Assembly (NCBI GenBank): GCA_937914685.1
Contig: CALDNY010000250.1
Span: forward strand, 1 to 34,513
DNA length: 34,513 nt
DNA from: an uncultured Kordiimonadaceae bacterium
GTDB taxonomy: Bacteria; Pseudomonadota; Alphaproteobacteria; Sphingomonadales; Emcibacteraceae
Direction of reading: 5' to 3'
In this document: positions 26,097-34,471 of the stretch, piece by piece
How the letters are laid out: every line of letters begins with the position of its first letter
Numbering within the stretch: the stretch's first letter is position 1
Position numbers and translations under genes: made by a program
The notes under the pieces: model-generated
Told to the model about the DNA's origin: nothing
Database searches by the model: none
What the model saw: only the letters and a program-made list of their open reading frames with translations

Positions 26097-26794
26097 AAAA
26101 TTTAACCGTTATACAGCATACGTCGGCTGAATTCCTCGGTCTTATGGAAGACCATCTTGAAGGAAGGCGAATACGTTTTAATTATTGCCGACCATTCGTT
26201 GAAGGCACACCTATTCCTCATCAGGATGTGGTTGGCGATGGTTTAATACTTTTGGGCGGTGGCCCATGGGGCTCCGCCGGTGGGCGCAACGTGCCAACGT
26301 TGGATGCTGAAATTAAATTAACCCGTTCTTGTTTGATGATGGGATTACCGGTCATTGGTATTGGTCTTGGTGCTCAGATTTTGGCGATAGCCTCGGGCGG
26401 GGACAGCTTAGAACATAAGTTGACCTCTCATGTTGGTATGGCGCACCGGGTTAATGAAGAGGCGCTTGCGGGGTATATTCCGGAAAAATACCCACTTGTT
26501 AAATACATGCGCGACAAACCCGTACTCAGTTCATATGCTCAAACTTTAGCCGTTGATGATGAGGGGGAAGTAGCTCTTTTCCAAGTTGGTGACAATAGTT
26601 TTGGTTTTATTGGACATCCCGGTATTAAGCCGGCGATGGTTGAGGATCTGGTCATGGAATTTGAAGAGGCACCAGAAAATTCCAGTGAAACATTACAATC
26701 GATAAGGCCAATGGTTTCTCAAATTGAAGATAGTCTTATGTCAATTATGACAGGGCTAGTTCGTGTAACGGGAATTATGGAAGAGAGTTTATAG
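26093..26794 (+). CDS. Class-I glutamine-amidotransferase-like protein, catalytic Cys replaced
   Basis: 'LPVIGIGLGAQILAIASGG' corresponds to the canonical GxCxGxQ nucleophile elbow with Gly at Cys; 'GFIGHPGIKPAMVEDL' corresponds to the 'QFHPE' region. ATGA overlap with the ligase. Confidence 0.75.
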   Translation: MKNLTVIQHTSAEFLGLMEDHLEGRRIRFNYCRPFVEGTPIPHQDVVGDGLILLGGGPWGSAGGRNVPTLDAEIKLTRSCLMMGLPVIGIGLGAQILAIASGGDSLEHKLTSHVGMAHRVNEEALAGYIPEKYPLVKYMRDKPVLSSYAQTLAVDDEGEVALFQVGDNSFGFIGHPGIKPAMVEDLVMEFEEAPENSSETLQSIRPMVSQIEDSLMSIMTGLVRVTGIMEESL

Positions 26795-26827
26795 TCAAAA
26801 ACGACTAAATATAGTGAATATCACTTG

Positions 26828-26845
26828 AAAATAAAATTTTATTTT
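26828..26845. repeat. 18-bp perfect palindrome AAAATAAAATTTTATTTT
   Basis: Read directly, in the intergenic region upstream of dsrE3; may be only AT-rich background. Confidence 0.6.
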
Positions 26846-26991
26846 GGAACTTGTTTTTTTTATATTATAATATTATAATAAGCTAACATTAAAATAGAAT
26901 CATTTAAATAAAATGATCTGTTTGGGATTATGTTTATGTGCTATTATAGGGGCGCATTCTATACTTGGGGTCGAATTAAAGGGAATTTAAA

Positions 26992-27372
26992 ATGGCTGAA
27001 AAGCTCATAATTGTTATGTTGAATACGGATCCTAATAATGGCGAAGAATTAGGGGCCCCAATTTTTCAAGCCTCTGTGGCGGCTGCTATGGAATATGAGG
27101 TCGAGGTCATTTGTACCGCGACATCAGGCAGATTGATGAAAAAAGGCGTTGCTGAAAATCTTTATGTTAAAGAAGGATCACCAAAATCTGTTTATAGCTT
27201 CATCCAAGATGCCCATGAAGCGGGTGCAAAATTCTATTGCTGTTCTCCAAATCTTGATCTTTTTGATATGACTGTAGACGACCTTATTCCAGAGTGTGAA
27301 GGTATCGTAGGCGGCGCTTATCTGATTGAACAAATTATGGAAGATGATGACACCAGAGTCCTCACTTATTAA
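26992..27372 (+). CDS. dsrE3: DsrE-family protein (DsrE3 type) of the sHdr cluster
   Basis: 'EKLIIVMLNTDPNNGEELGAPIFQASVAAAMEYEVEVICTATSGRLMKKG', 'AGAKFYCCSPNLDLFDMTVDDLIPECEGIVGGAYLIEQIM'; immediately upstream of the shdr genes. Confidence 0.85.
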   Translation: MAEKLIIVMLNTDPNNGEELGAPIFQASVAAAMEYEVEVICTATSGRLMKKGVAENLYVKEGSPKSVYSFIQDAHEAGAKFYCCSPNLDLFDMTVDDLIPECEGIVGGAYLIEQIMEDDDTRVLTY

Positions 27373-27421
27373 TCTATATAAGTTCAGATGATTTAATATT
27401 TAATATTAAGAGTAGTATATT

Positions 27422-28177
27422 ATGACGAATTCAAGCTCAACACGTGTGCAGGAATTTATTGGCGACCCTTTATCGGAAGAGCCGATTGTTGACCGTGGAA
27501 AATTAGAAGCGGTTTTTAACGATATTCAGGCAGATATGCGCTATGATCATGAACTGAACGGATGTCTTAATTGCGGGATTTGCACGGCCACATGCCCCGC
27601 CGCACATTATTATGATTTTAGCCCCAGAGAAATAGTTCAGCTTTTGTGGACCGAAAACCTTGAAGGCATTCATGATGCTATGCAGGAAAAAATTTGGTCT
27701 TGTGCTCAATGTTATACCTGTGCGGCGCGCTGTCCATTTGGGAATTCCCCTGGCGGCCTTGTGATGATTATGCGCGAAACAGCTATTAAACACGGAATGG
27801 AATCGGCGAAATCAGTGTTGCGGCCTTTTAGTCGAGTTATGTTGAAATTAATTTCAACAGGGAACCAGCTTGCTCCTGATATGATTACAGCAGACCATTT
27901 CCCTGATTGGGGCCCTAATATTTCAAAAGTAGACGCACCACTTGATTTGTTGCGTAAAGCGATTCCGATGCCGACGCTTAATACAACAAAAACCGCGTGG
28001 GAAGTGAATTTGAAAACGTCGGTGGAATTATTCACGATCTGGGAAGAAACTGGTGTTCTTGATCAGTTAGAGACTATTGATGAAAATCTTTTTGATGTGA
28101 TCGAAGATTTTATGGAAGAAAAACGCGAAGATTTAGAAGATTGGGAAGAGGAGCAGGACGATGATGATGATGAATGA
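27422..28177 (+). CDS. shdrC1: sHdrC1: sulfur-oxidizing heterodisulfide reductase-like subunit C1
   Basis: Two [4Fe-4S] motifs 'CLNCGICTATCP' and 'CAQCYTCAARCP'; gene order. Confidence 0.9.
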   Translation: MTNSSSTRVQEFIGDPLSEEPIVDRGKLEAVFNDIQADMRYDHELNGCLNCGICTATCPAAHYYDFSPREIVQLLWTENLEGIHDAMQEKIWSCAQCYTCAARCPFGNSPGGLVMIMRETAIKHGMESAKSVLRPFSRVMLKLISTGNQLAPDMITADHFPDWGPNISKVDAPLDLLRKAIPMPTLNTTKTAWEVNLKTSVELFTIWEETGVLDQLETIDENLFDVIEDFMEEKREDLEDWEEEQDDDDDE

Positions 28178-28212
28178 TCACCCATACCAACGCTCAACGA
28201 AGGAGATAGACT

Positions 28213-29571
28213 ATGACTACAATTGATAAGAATGGTGGACCAAGCCTAACTGGTCACGGTGATGAATGGCGCGATGCAAAATTATCTGCCCATGACGCCC
28301 GTACCGCTACCAACTGGGTAGAGCAGAAAATAGACCGTCGCTCGATGTTAACGGGTAAAAACCGCGTAAGTGATGACCGTGATCTTATGTGGCAGCTTGA
28401 AAAAGAAGGCGAAATTGTTGTTCACCGGGTTAATGATGGCAATAAAGTTTCTATGGCTAAAACTCTTTATGGTTGGGATAAGAAAATACCAACTGATCGC
28501 TTGTGGCACCATAAATCTTGTGGTCAATGTGGTAATATTCCTGGCTATCCCACCTCCCTCCTGTGGATGATGAATAAATTAGATGTTGAGTATCTTGATG
28601 AAACGGATCAGACATCTTGTACGGCTTGGAACTATCATGGTTCTGGCATTGGTAACATTGAAAGTCTGGCCGCTGTATTTTTGCGCAATTTTCATCAGGC
28701 CTATGTCTCTGGTCGCGCCCAAGGACTTCCTGATGGATATTTTTTCCCATTGGTTCATTGCGGCACCTCTTTTGGTAACTATAAAGAAGTAAGAGGCTAT
28801 CTCTTGCATTCGGCCGAACTACGGGAACGCGTTAAGAAAATTCTTGGCAAGCTCGGCCGTCTGGTTGATGGTAAATTACTTATTCCAGAAGAAATTGTTC
28901 ATTATTCAGAATGGGTCCATGTTATGCGCGGCGAAATTGCCAATCATCAGGTATATGATTGTAGCCATATTCGCTCCACCATTCATCCAGCGTGCCATGT
29001 ATATAAAATGGTACCCCAAGATGTGATCTATGATGATGATGTGTTGGATGGTAACAGAGTGGCCGTCTCCACGGGTATTATGGAAAGCATGGGAACGCAG
29101 GTTATTGATTATTCCACATGGTATGATTGTTGTGGTTTTGGCTTCCGCCATATTATTTCAGAGCGTGAATTTACCCGTTCCTTTGCTATTGATCGCAAAC
29201 TACGAGTAGCGGTTGATGAGGCAAAATCAGATGTTATGATCGGCCATGATACGGGCTGTGTGACAACATTGGATAAAAGCCAATGGATTGCGCAAGCCAT
29301 GGGCGAGAAAATTGAACTCCCTGTGATGGCAGACATCCAGTTTGCCGCGCTAGCATGTGGTGCCCATCCTTATAAAATTGTCCAACTGCATTGGCATGCC
29401 TCAGCGGTTGAAAAATTACTAGAGAAAATGGGTATCGACCAAGCCGCTAGTATGGCCGAGTTTGAGGCTTATCTTGAACAAGTTAAAATCGGCAAGCAGG
29501 AAAACCTTTATGACCCCCGCAAGATGATCACATCTGGACCGGGCTTTGAAAAAATTGAGCAAAAATTATGA
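28213..29571 (+). CDS. shdrB1: sHdrB1: heterodisulfide reductase-like subunit B1 with non-canonical CCG motifs
   Basis: 'HKSCGQCGNIPGYPTSLLWMM', 'HPACHVYKM', 'YDCCGFGFRHI', 'GHDTGCVTTLD'; between C1 and A. Confidence 0.88.
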   Translation: MTTIDKNGGPSLTGHGDEWRDAKLSAHDARTATNWVEQKIDRRSMLTGKNRVSDDRDLMWQLEKEGEIVVHRVNDGNKVSMAKTLYGWDKKIPTDRLWHHKSCGQCGNIPGYPTSLLWMMNKLDVEYLDETDQTSCTAWNYHGSGIGNIESLAAVFLRNFHQAYVSGRAQGLPDGYFFPLVHCGTSFGNYKEVRGYLLHSAELRERVKKILGKLGRLVDGKLLIPEEIVHYSEWVHVMRGEIANHQVYDCSHIRSTIHPACHVYKMVPQDVIYDDDVLDGNRVAVSTGIMESMGTQVIDYSTWYDCCGFGFRHIISEREFTRSFAIDRKLRVAVDEAKSDVMIGHDTGCVTTLDKSQWIAQAMGEKIELPVMADIQFAALACGAHPYKIVQLHWHASAVEKLLEKMGIDQAASMAEFEAYLEQVKIGKQENLYDPRKMITSGPGFEKIEQKL

Positions 29572-30605
29572 GTAAACCATATTTAGTTGTTGGTGGCGGC
29601 CCTGCGGGCTTATCTGCCTCACATTCCCTGGCAGCACTTGGGAAAAAAGTTATTCTGGTCGAAAAAGAAGACCGTTTGGGCGGCGCTCCTATTTTGGATG
29701 GCTACGCCAAACTTGTTCCAAGCGGTGAATGGGCCAAAGATGCCATTGGGTCTATGGTCGACCGTGTGACGGGCAATGATAATATAACCGTTATGACGAG
29801 CACTACTGTTGTTGAGCAAAAAGGTAAAGATGGTAACTTTGATGTCACTCTTTCGAACGGTGATGTGATCAATGTGAACTCAATAGTGCTGTGTACTGGC
29901 TTCACCCATTTTGATTCAGTTAATAAACCTGAGTGGGGTTTTGGTACTTTCGAAGATGTTGTCACAACAACGCAAGTTGAGCAGATGATTTCGTCTGGTA
30001 AAGGTGTGCGTTGTCCGTCCGATGATCGCAAACCGAAACGGGTGGCAATATTGTTATGTGTTGGCTCCCGTGACCGTCAGATTGGCCGTGAATGGTGTTC
30101 AAAAATTTGCTGTTCAGTTTCGGCTAATATTGCCATGGAAATCCGCGAAGAATTACCAGACTGTCATGTTTATATTTATTATATGGATATTAGAACCTTT
30201 GGCTTGCTTGAAACCCATTATTACTGGAAAAGCCAAGAAGAATATAAGGTTAAATATATTAAGGCCCGTATCGCCGAAGTGACCTCCAATGGCAAGCAAT
30301 TGATTGTTAAGGGTGAAGATACATTGGTTAAGCGTCCGATCACCATTCCATTTGACATGGTTGTTCATGCTATTGGTATGGATCCCAATGTGGATAACAT
30401 GCTGATTAGTTCAATATTTGATGTTGACCTTGAACAACATGGATTTATCGACAAAGGGAATACATATGGCTCTCTTGGTGCCACATCGCATACTGGAATT
30501 TTTGTTGCTGGTGCGGCTACTAGCCCTGAAACTATTGACGATTCAATTGCTCAAGGTGCGGCTGCGGCCATGTCAGCCATTGAATACGCAAATTTAAATA
30601 GCTAA
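29568..30605 (+). CDS. shdrA: sHdrA: FAD/FeS heterodisulfide reductase-like subunit A
   Basis: 'YLVVGGGPAGLSASHSLAALGKKVILVEKEDRLGG', 'LLCVGSRDRQIGREWCSKICCSVSANIAMEIRE', 'GIFVAGAATSPETIDDSIAQGAAAAMSA'. ATGA overlap with B1. Confidence 0.93.
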   Translation: MSKPYLVVGGGPAGLSASHSLAALGKKVILVEKEDRLGGAPILDGYAKLVPSGEWAKDAIGSMVDRVTGNDNITVMTSTTVVEQKGKDGNFDVTLSNGDVINVNSIVLCTGFTHFDSVNKPEWGFGTFEDVVTTTQVEQMISSGKGVRCPSDDRKPKRVAILLCVGSRDRQIGREWCSKICCSVSANIAMEIREELPDCHVYIYYMDIRTFGLLETHYYWKSQEEYKVKYIKARIAEVTSNGKQLIVKGEDTLVKRPITIPFDMVVHAIGMDPNVDNMLISSIFDVDLEQHGFIDKGNTYGSLGATSHTGIFVAGAATSPETIDDSIAQGAAAAMSAIEYANLNS

Positions 30606-30616
30606 AAGAGTAAAAA

Positions 30617-31480
30617 ATGTTGGGACTATTTACCAGACATAAGCAAGATAACGTAGAGGCTACACCAGTTGAGCTTGACTTAAGTGGTGAGCATCTTAAA
30701 TACGCGTTTGAAAGCCTGTTGTCTGCCAGCGAAGAGCAAGGCGGAGTGGAACGCTTCATCTATGCCTTACAGGTAAGGAGGGACGCTTTTAAAGAAGCTT
30801 TTAATTTTAAAACGCCTTCGATGCCAGATACGGCCATGCTACAGGCCTTATGTTCGTTTATGCCGACGGTTAGACGCCGCATTGCCCCGTATCTTGAAAA
30901 TAGCGAAAAAAAAGAAATTCTAAAGAACGCCTTATTAACGCTGCAAGAGGGAGCCGAAGATGTGTCGGCGGCCGATGAGCGCATTGCTCAATTTTGCAGC
31001 GTATTTCCAAAGGATAAAGATCATCGCTGGACGCGGGATTTAGCCAGTGAAGTGCTGCACGGCACTGACCCTGAACGTTATCCACTTATGTGTCGCTGGG
31101 TATGGGATACGGCGACAAATACAGGGGTCTTACGTGAAATATGGTTCTCAGATAATATCGATAATCTGGTTATTGATGTTGTTGATAACTTCGAAACTTT
31201 CATCACTCTTAGGCAGGAAATAAGCCAGTATTTGAGTGATAACGGTGTATATAAAGATATGTTGCAGATTGTTGATTTGCTGCAAGCTCAAATTTATGCC
31301 GGTTATATCTGCGATCACGGAAACACTTATATTAGGGCTGATTTTACCAACCCTGAAGATCCGATGATGCATATTCGCCGCCTTCTAGGTCTTGATGGAG
31401 TTTCTGCTAAAGGCAGATCAAAACTCAAGACAATTGAAGGCCAATCTGTTATTTTTGATACTCTAGACGCTCTGAGTTGA
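30617..31480 (+). CDS. sHdrH-type hypothetical protein of the sHdr operon
   Basis: Uncharacterized 287-aa ORF between sHdrA and sHdrC2, the position of the conserved 'hyp' gene in described sHdr clusters. Confidence 0.8.
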   Translation: MLGLFTRHKQDNVEATPVELDLSGEHLKYAFESLLSASEEQGGVERFIYALQVRRDAFKEAFNFKTPSMPDTAMLQALCSFMPTVRRRIAPYLENSEKKEILKNALLTLQEGAEDVSAADERIAQFCSVFPKDKDHRWTRDLASEVLHGTDPERYPLMCRWVWDTATNTGVLREIWFSDNIDNLVIDVVDNFETFITLRQEISQYLSDNGVYKDMLQIVDLLQAQIYAGYICDHGNTYIRADFTNPEDPMMHIRRLLGLDGVSAKGRSKLKTIEGQSVIFDTLDALS

Positions 31481-31493
31481 GCGGGAGAAATTT

Positions 31494-32273
31494 ATGCCAA
31501 TTCATGAAAAATCGCTGATCCGCCCGGAAAACATCAAGTCCCATGACGAACTTGTCATTGAAGGCATTGATGTCTCTGGACATTGGAGCACGTTCATCCA
31601 AAGTCGTGTGGTTACGGATTATAATGAAGAGCTGGAGGAAGAAATTTCTGCATTGCCGGGCGGTGAATATATTCATCGTTGTTTTCAATGTGGTTCTTGT
31701 ACCAATGCTTGTACGGTTAATGCGCTAAATGCTGATTTTAACCCGCGTTATTGGATTTATCTGATCCGTATGGGAATGGAAGAAGAATTGTTGCGTGATA
31801 AAGAGATCATTTGGCAATGTGTGTCTTGTAATAAATGTACTTATATCTGCCCGCGTGATGTGGCACCCGAAGGCGTGATGAAAGCGACATCCCATTGGTT
31901 GGAGCTGAAAGGTCACACCCCAAAGTCACATTCGACGATATTTGATGAGGTCTTTACGGATCAAGTTATGGAGACAGGTATGATTGAGGAATCTCGGACT
32001 ATCCGTGGTTTCTTTGGCCGCACCAAACAAAGTCTGACCCAAGGATGGTTGATAGAGATGGTTAAGCGTTTAATGCGTAATTTACCTGTTGAAATGTTAA
32101 TAAAATTAGGACTTGCCACATTTCTTCGCCCAAGAACAAAAAACTGGGGTGCTGCGAGGGACGCTATGAAAGAATATGCCCAAGAGCAACATGCTCTTCA
32201 CCGTAAGGCATTAAAGCTAGATCAAGTTACGCAAAGTGACGATTCCAATACCGCTAATCAGGAGACTAATTAA
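31494..32273 (+). CDS. shdrC2: sHdrC2: heterodisulfide reductase-like subunit C2
   Basis: FeS motifs 'CFQCGSCTNACTVNAL' and 'CVSCNKCTYICPRDVAPEG'; operon position. Confidence 0.9.
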   Translation: MPIHEKSLIRPENIKSHDELVIEGIDVSGHWSTFIQSRVVTDYNEELEEEISALPGGEYIHRCFQCGSCTNACTVNALNADFNPRYWIYLIRMGMEEELLRDKEIIWQCVSCNKCTYICPRDVAPEGVMKATSHWLELKGHTPKSHSTIFDEVFTDQVMETGMIEESRTIRGFFGRTKQSLTQGWLIEMVKRLMRNLPVEMLIKLGLATFLRPRTKNWGAARDAMKEYAQEQHALHRKALKLDQVTQSDDSNTANQETN

Positions 32274-33208
32274 TGTCTGAGAATAAAGAAAAATATAAAA
32301 ATGTGGCCTACTATCCGGGCTGTGCCTTGGAGGGTACGGGGCACGCTTATAATAAATCTACTAAGGCCATTGGTAAGGCTTTAGACTTAGGATTAGAAGA
32401 AGTAAAAAATTGGAACTGTTGCGGCGCCATGGAAGTTAAAAACGTTGATCCAAAACTTCAAACCTATTTATCATCGAGGGTCATGTCCATTGCGAGTAAT
32501 GAAATGAAGCATGATGTGGTTATGGCGCCTTGTAATGGCTGTTATCACAATCTGAAAAAAGCCGAATATGATCTTGAAAACGATGCTGCTTCCGTCGAAG
32601 TAGTTGAACAAATTTCTAAAAAAGCGGGTCATGAAACTTATAAGGCAGGTTCAATTGAAACCATTCACGCTTTGGACTGGATTAAAAAAGCGGTTGGTGA
32701 AGAAGAGCTAGAAAAGAAAATTAAAGGCGGCTTGAAAGGCTTGAAAGTCGCTAATTATTACGGCTGCATGTATACTCGCCCCCGTAATATTTTTCCTGAA
32801 AAAGACCAAGGGGGGGATAGCGAATCAACCGATAAACCACATTATATGGACGATCTTTTAGCTGTGGCTGGTGCTGATAATGTGGACTTTCCGTTAAAAA
32901 CAGCCTGTTGCGGCGGTGCGCATACTTTATCTGATAGCGACACATCAACTAAATTGGTTCTGAATATATTGATGGCTGCTGAGGCATCTGGTGCCGAGGT
33001 GATCGCCACAGAATGTCCGACTTGTCACAGTGGTCTGGAAATGCATCAAATTCGCGCAGAAAAAATGTTTGGTAAGAAAACCAATGTAAAAATTGTCTAT
33101 TTCACTCAATTGCTCGGTATGGCCTTAGGTTTGAGCAAGCGAAAAGTAGGATTGCAGGAAAATATTTCTGATAGTTATGCTCTTATGAAAGAAAAAGGGA
33201 TTGCATGA
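32273..33208 (+). CDS. shdrB2: sHdrB2: heterodisulfide reductase-like subunit B2 (two canonical CCG domains)
   Basis: 'YYPGCALEGTGHAYNKS', 'NWNCCGAMEVKN', 'APCNGCYHNLKKAE', 'YYGCMYTRPRN', 'TACCGGAHTLSDSD', 'TECPTCHSGLEMHQ'. Confidence 0.93.
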   Translation: MSENKEKYKNVAYYPGCALEGTGHAYNKSTKAIGKALDLGLEEVKNWNCCGAMEVKNVDPKLQTYLSSRVMSIASNEMKHDVVMAPCNGCYHNLKKAEYDLENDAASVEVVEQISKKAGHETYKAGSIETIHALDWIKKAVGEEELEKKIKGGLKGLKVANYYGCMYTRPRNIFPEKDQGGDSESTDKPHYMDDLLAVAGADNVDFPLKTACCGGAHTLSDSDTSTKLVLNILMAAEASGAEVIATECPTCHSGLEMHQIRAEKMFGKKTNVKIVYFTQLLGMALGLSKRKVGLQENISDSYALMKEKGIA

Positions 33209-33606
33209 GAACGTTTTTAGATATTGGCAAAGAACTTGAAGCAGATGCCTTGTCGCCCAGCACTATGTTAGCGCTTGGTGAAGAGACGTTGGAATGCTGG
33301 ATCACCGCCAATGATCAAGTGCCTACGGATAAAGAAAAAGAAGGTTTTCGCTTAATAGCATTGCACCGTCAAGGGGCTAAAGGTGATCCAAGTTTTAATG
33401 CCTGTAGAGAAACGTGCCGCGAATTGATTTATCATTATAATTTAATAACACTTGACCCTGAACACGATCAAACATTACAAAGACTGAATATGATGAAGTT
33501 GGTCGCAAGCCATCTTTATTATTTTATAGCTGGGAAAATAGAAAAATCAGATTTTGGAGAGTTCTGTTGCTCTTCGCGTTCAGTTAGAGCTAAACTGGAT
33601 AGCTAA
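33205..33606 (+). CDS. Small Cys-containing conserved hypothetical between sHdrB2 and LbpA
   Basis: 133 aa, ATGA overlap with shdrB2, 'NACRETCRELIYHY', 'FGEFCCSSRS'. Confidence 0.8.
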   Translation: MRTFLDIGKELEADALSPSTMLALGEETLECWITANDQVPTDKEKEGFRLIALHRQGAKGDPSFNACRETCRELIYHYNLITLDPEHDQTLQRLNMMKLVASHLYYFIAGKIEKSDFGEFCCSSRSVRAKLDS

Positions 33607-33628
33607 TAATAATAAGGAGGATTTACCG

Positions 33629-34072
33629 ATGCCTAATATACGTGGATGTAATTTACCAGATGATTTATTGTATGATGTTGAAAATCATATTTGGTTCCGT
33701 GAAATGGGAGACGGTAAAGTCAAACTTGGCATGACGATGGTCGCGACAGCCCTTGCAGGGCAATTGGTTGCTTTTACTGCTAAAAGAGTTGGCAAAAAAA
33801 TTAAAGCAGGAAAATCTGTTGCTACGGTTGAATCTGGTAAATGGGTTGGCCCTGCTAAGTCTGCGGCAGCCGGTGAAGTGATCGAGGTTAATCAGGCACT
33901 GGTAGATAGCCCTAGTTTGGCAAATGATGATCCTTACGAAGCGGGTTGGATGATTATATTGCAACCAGAAGACTGGGATAGTGTTAAAAGTTCTTTGGTT
34001 CTTGGGTCAGCAGTAACACCAAGTTATGAAGCAAAAATGGATGCAGATGGTTTTGAGGGATGTGGCGCGTGA
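33629..34072 (+). CDS. lbpA: LbpA: lipoate-binding GcvH-like protein of the sHdr pathway
   Basis: Start moved to ATG 33629 after AAGGAGG (tracked ORF starts 33554). 'HIWFREMGDGKVKLGMTMVATALAGQLVAFTAKRVGKKIKAGKSVATVESGKWVGPAKSAAAGEVIEVN'; predicted lipoyl-Lys codon 33839-33841. Confidence 0.93.
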   Translation: MPNIRGCNLPDDLLYDVENHIWFREMGDGKVKLGMTMVATALAGQLVAFTAKRVGKKIKAGKSVATVESGKWVGPAKSAAAGEVIEVNQALVDSPSLANDDPYEAGWMIILQPEDWDSVKSSLVLGSAVTPSYEAKMDADGFEGCGA

Positions 34073-34115
34073 TTTATAACGTGTTTGTTGAACAAAAGGC
34101 AGTAGGTGAGAATGT

Positions 34116-34442
34116 ATGATGGTGGGGGAAAAAAAGATGGATATAGAATTGCTCAAAGACAATGCAAAGAATGTATCTGAATTATTAAAAGTTATGTCCA
34201 ATGAATGGCGTTTGCTCATTCTTTGTTATTTAGCAACTGAGGAACGAAGCGTAGGTGAGCTAGAAGTGTTGCTTGGACTAGGTCAATCAGCATTATCACA
34301 GCATTTAGCCGTTTTACGCAGAGAGAAACTGGTGCGAACAAGGCGTAGTGCTCAGTCTGTGTATTATACGTTAGATAGTGATGATGTTGAGGTCATTATG
34401 GGGACGCTTTATGAGCGATTTTGCAAAACTGATACTGCCTGA
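34116..34442 (+). CDS. ArsR-family regulator, SqrR/BigR/sHdrR-like
   Basis: 'SNEWRLLILCYLATEERSVGELEVLLGLGQSALSQHLAVLRREKLVRTRRSAQSVYYTL', C-terminal 'LYERFCKTDTA'; two Cys at SqrR-like positions. Confidence 0.9.
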   Translation: MMVGEKKMDIELLKDNAKNVSELLKVMSNEWRLLILCYLATEERSVGELEVLLGLGQSALSQHLAVLRREKLVRTRRSAQSVYYTLDSDDVEVIMGTLYERFCKTDTA

Positions 34443-34450
34443 TTGCTCAT

Positions 34451-34471
34451 AAAAAAGAATTTCCCTTTTTT
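34451..34471 (+). terminator. Weak terminator-like stem (AAAAAAG/CTTTTTT) after the arsR gene
   Basis: 7-bp A/T-rich stem with a T-run just 3' of the ArsR stop codon. Confidence 0.3.

Noticed and set aside
20444-27372. A reverse-type Dsr (rDsrAB/DsrEFH) sulfur oxidation locus
   Set aside because: DsrE2 and DsrE3 are present but no DsrAB, DsrC or DsrMKJOP; the linked genes are sHdr/LbpA instead.
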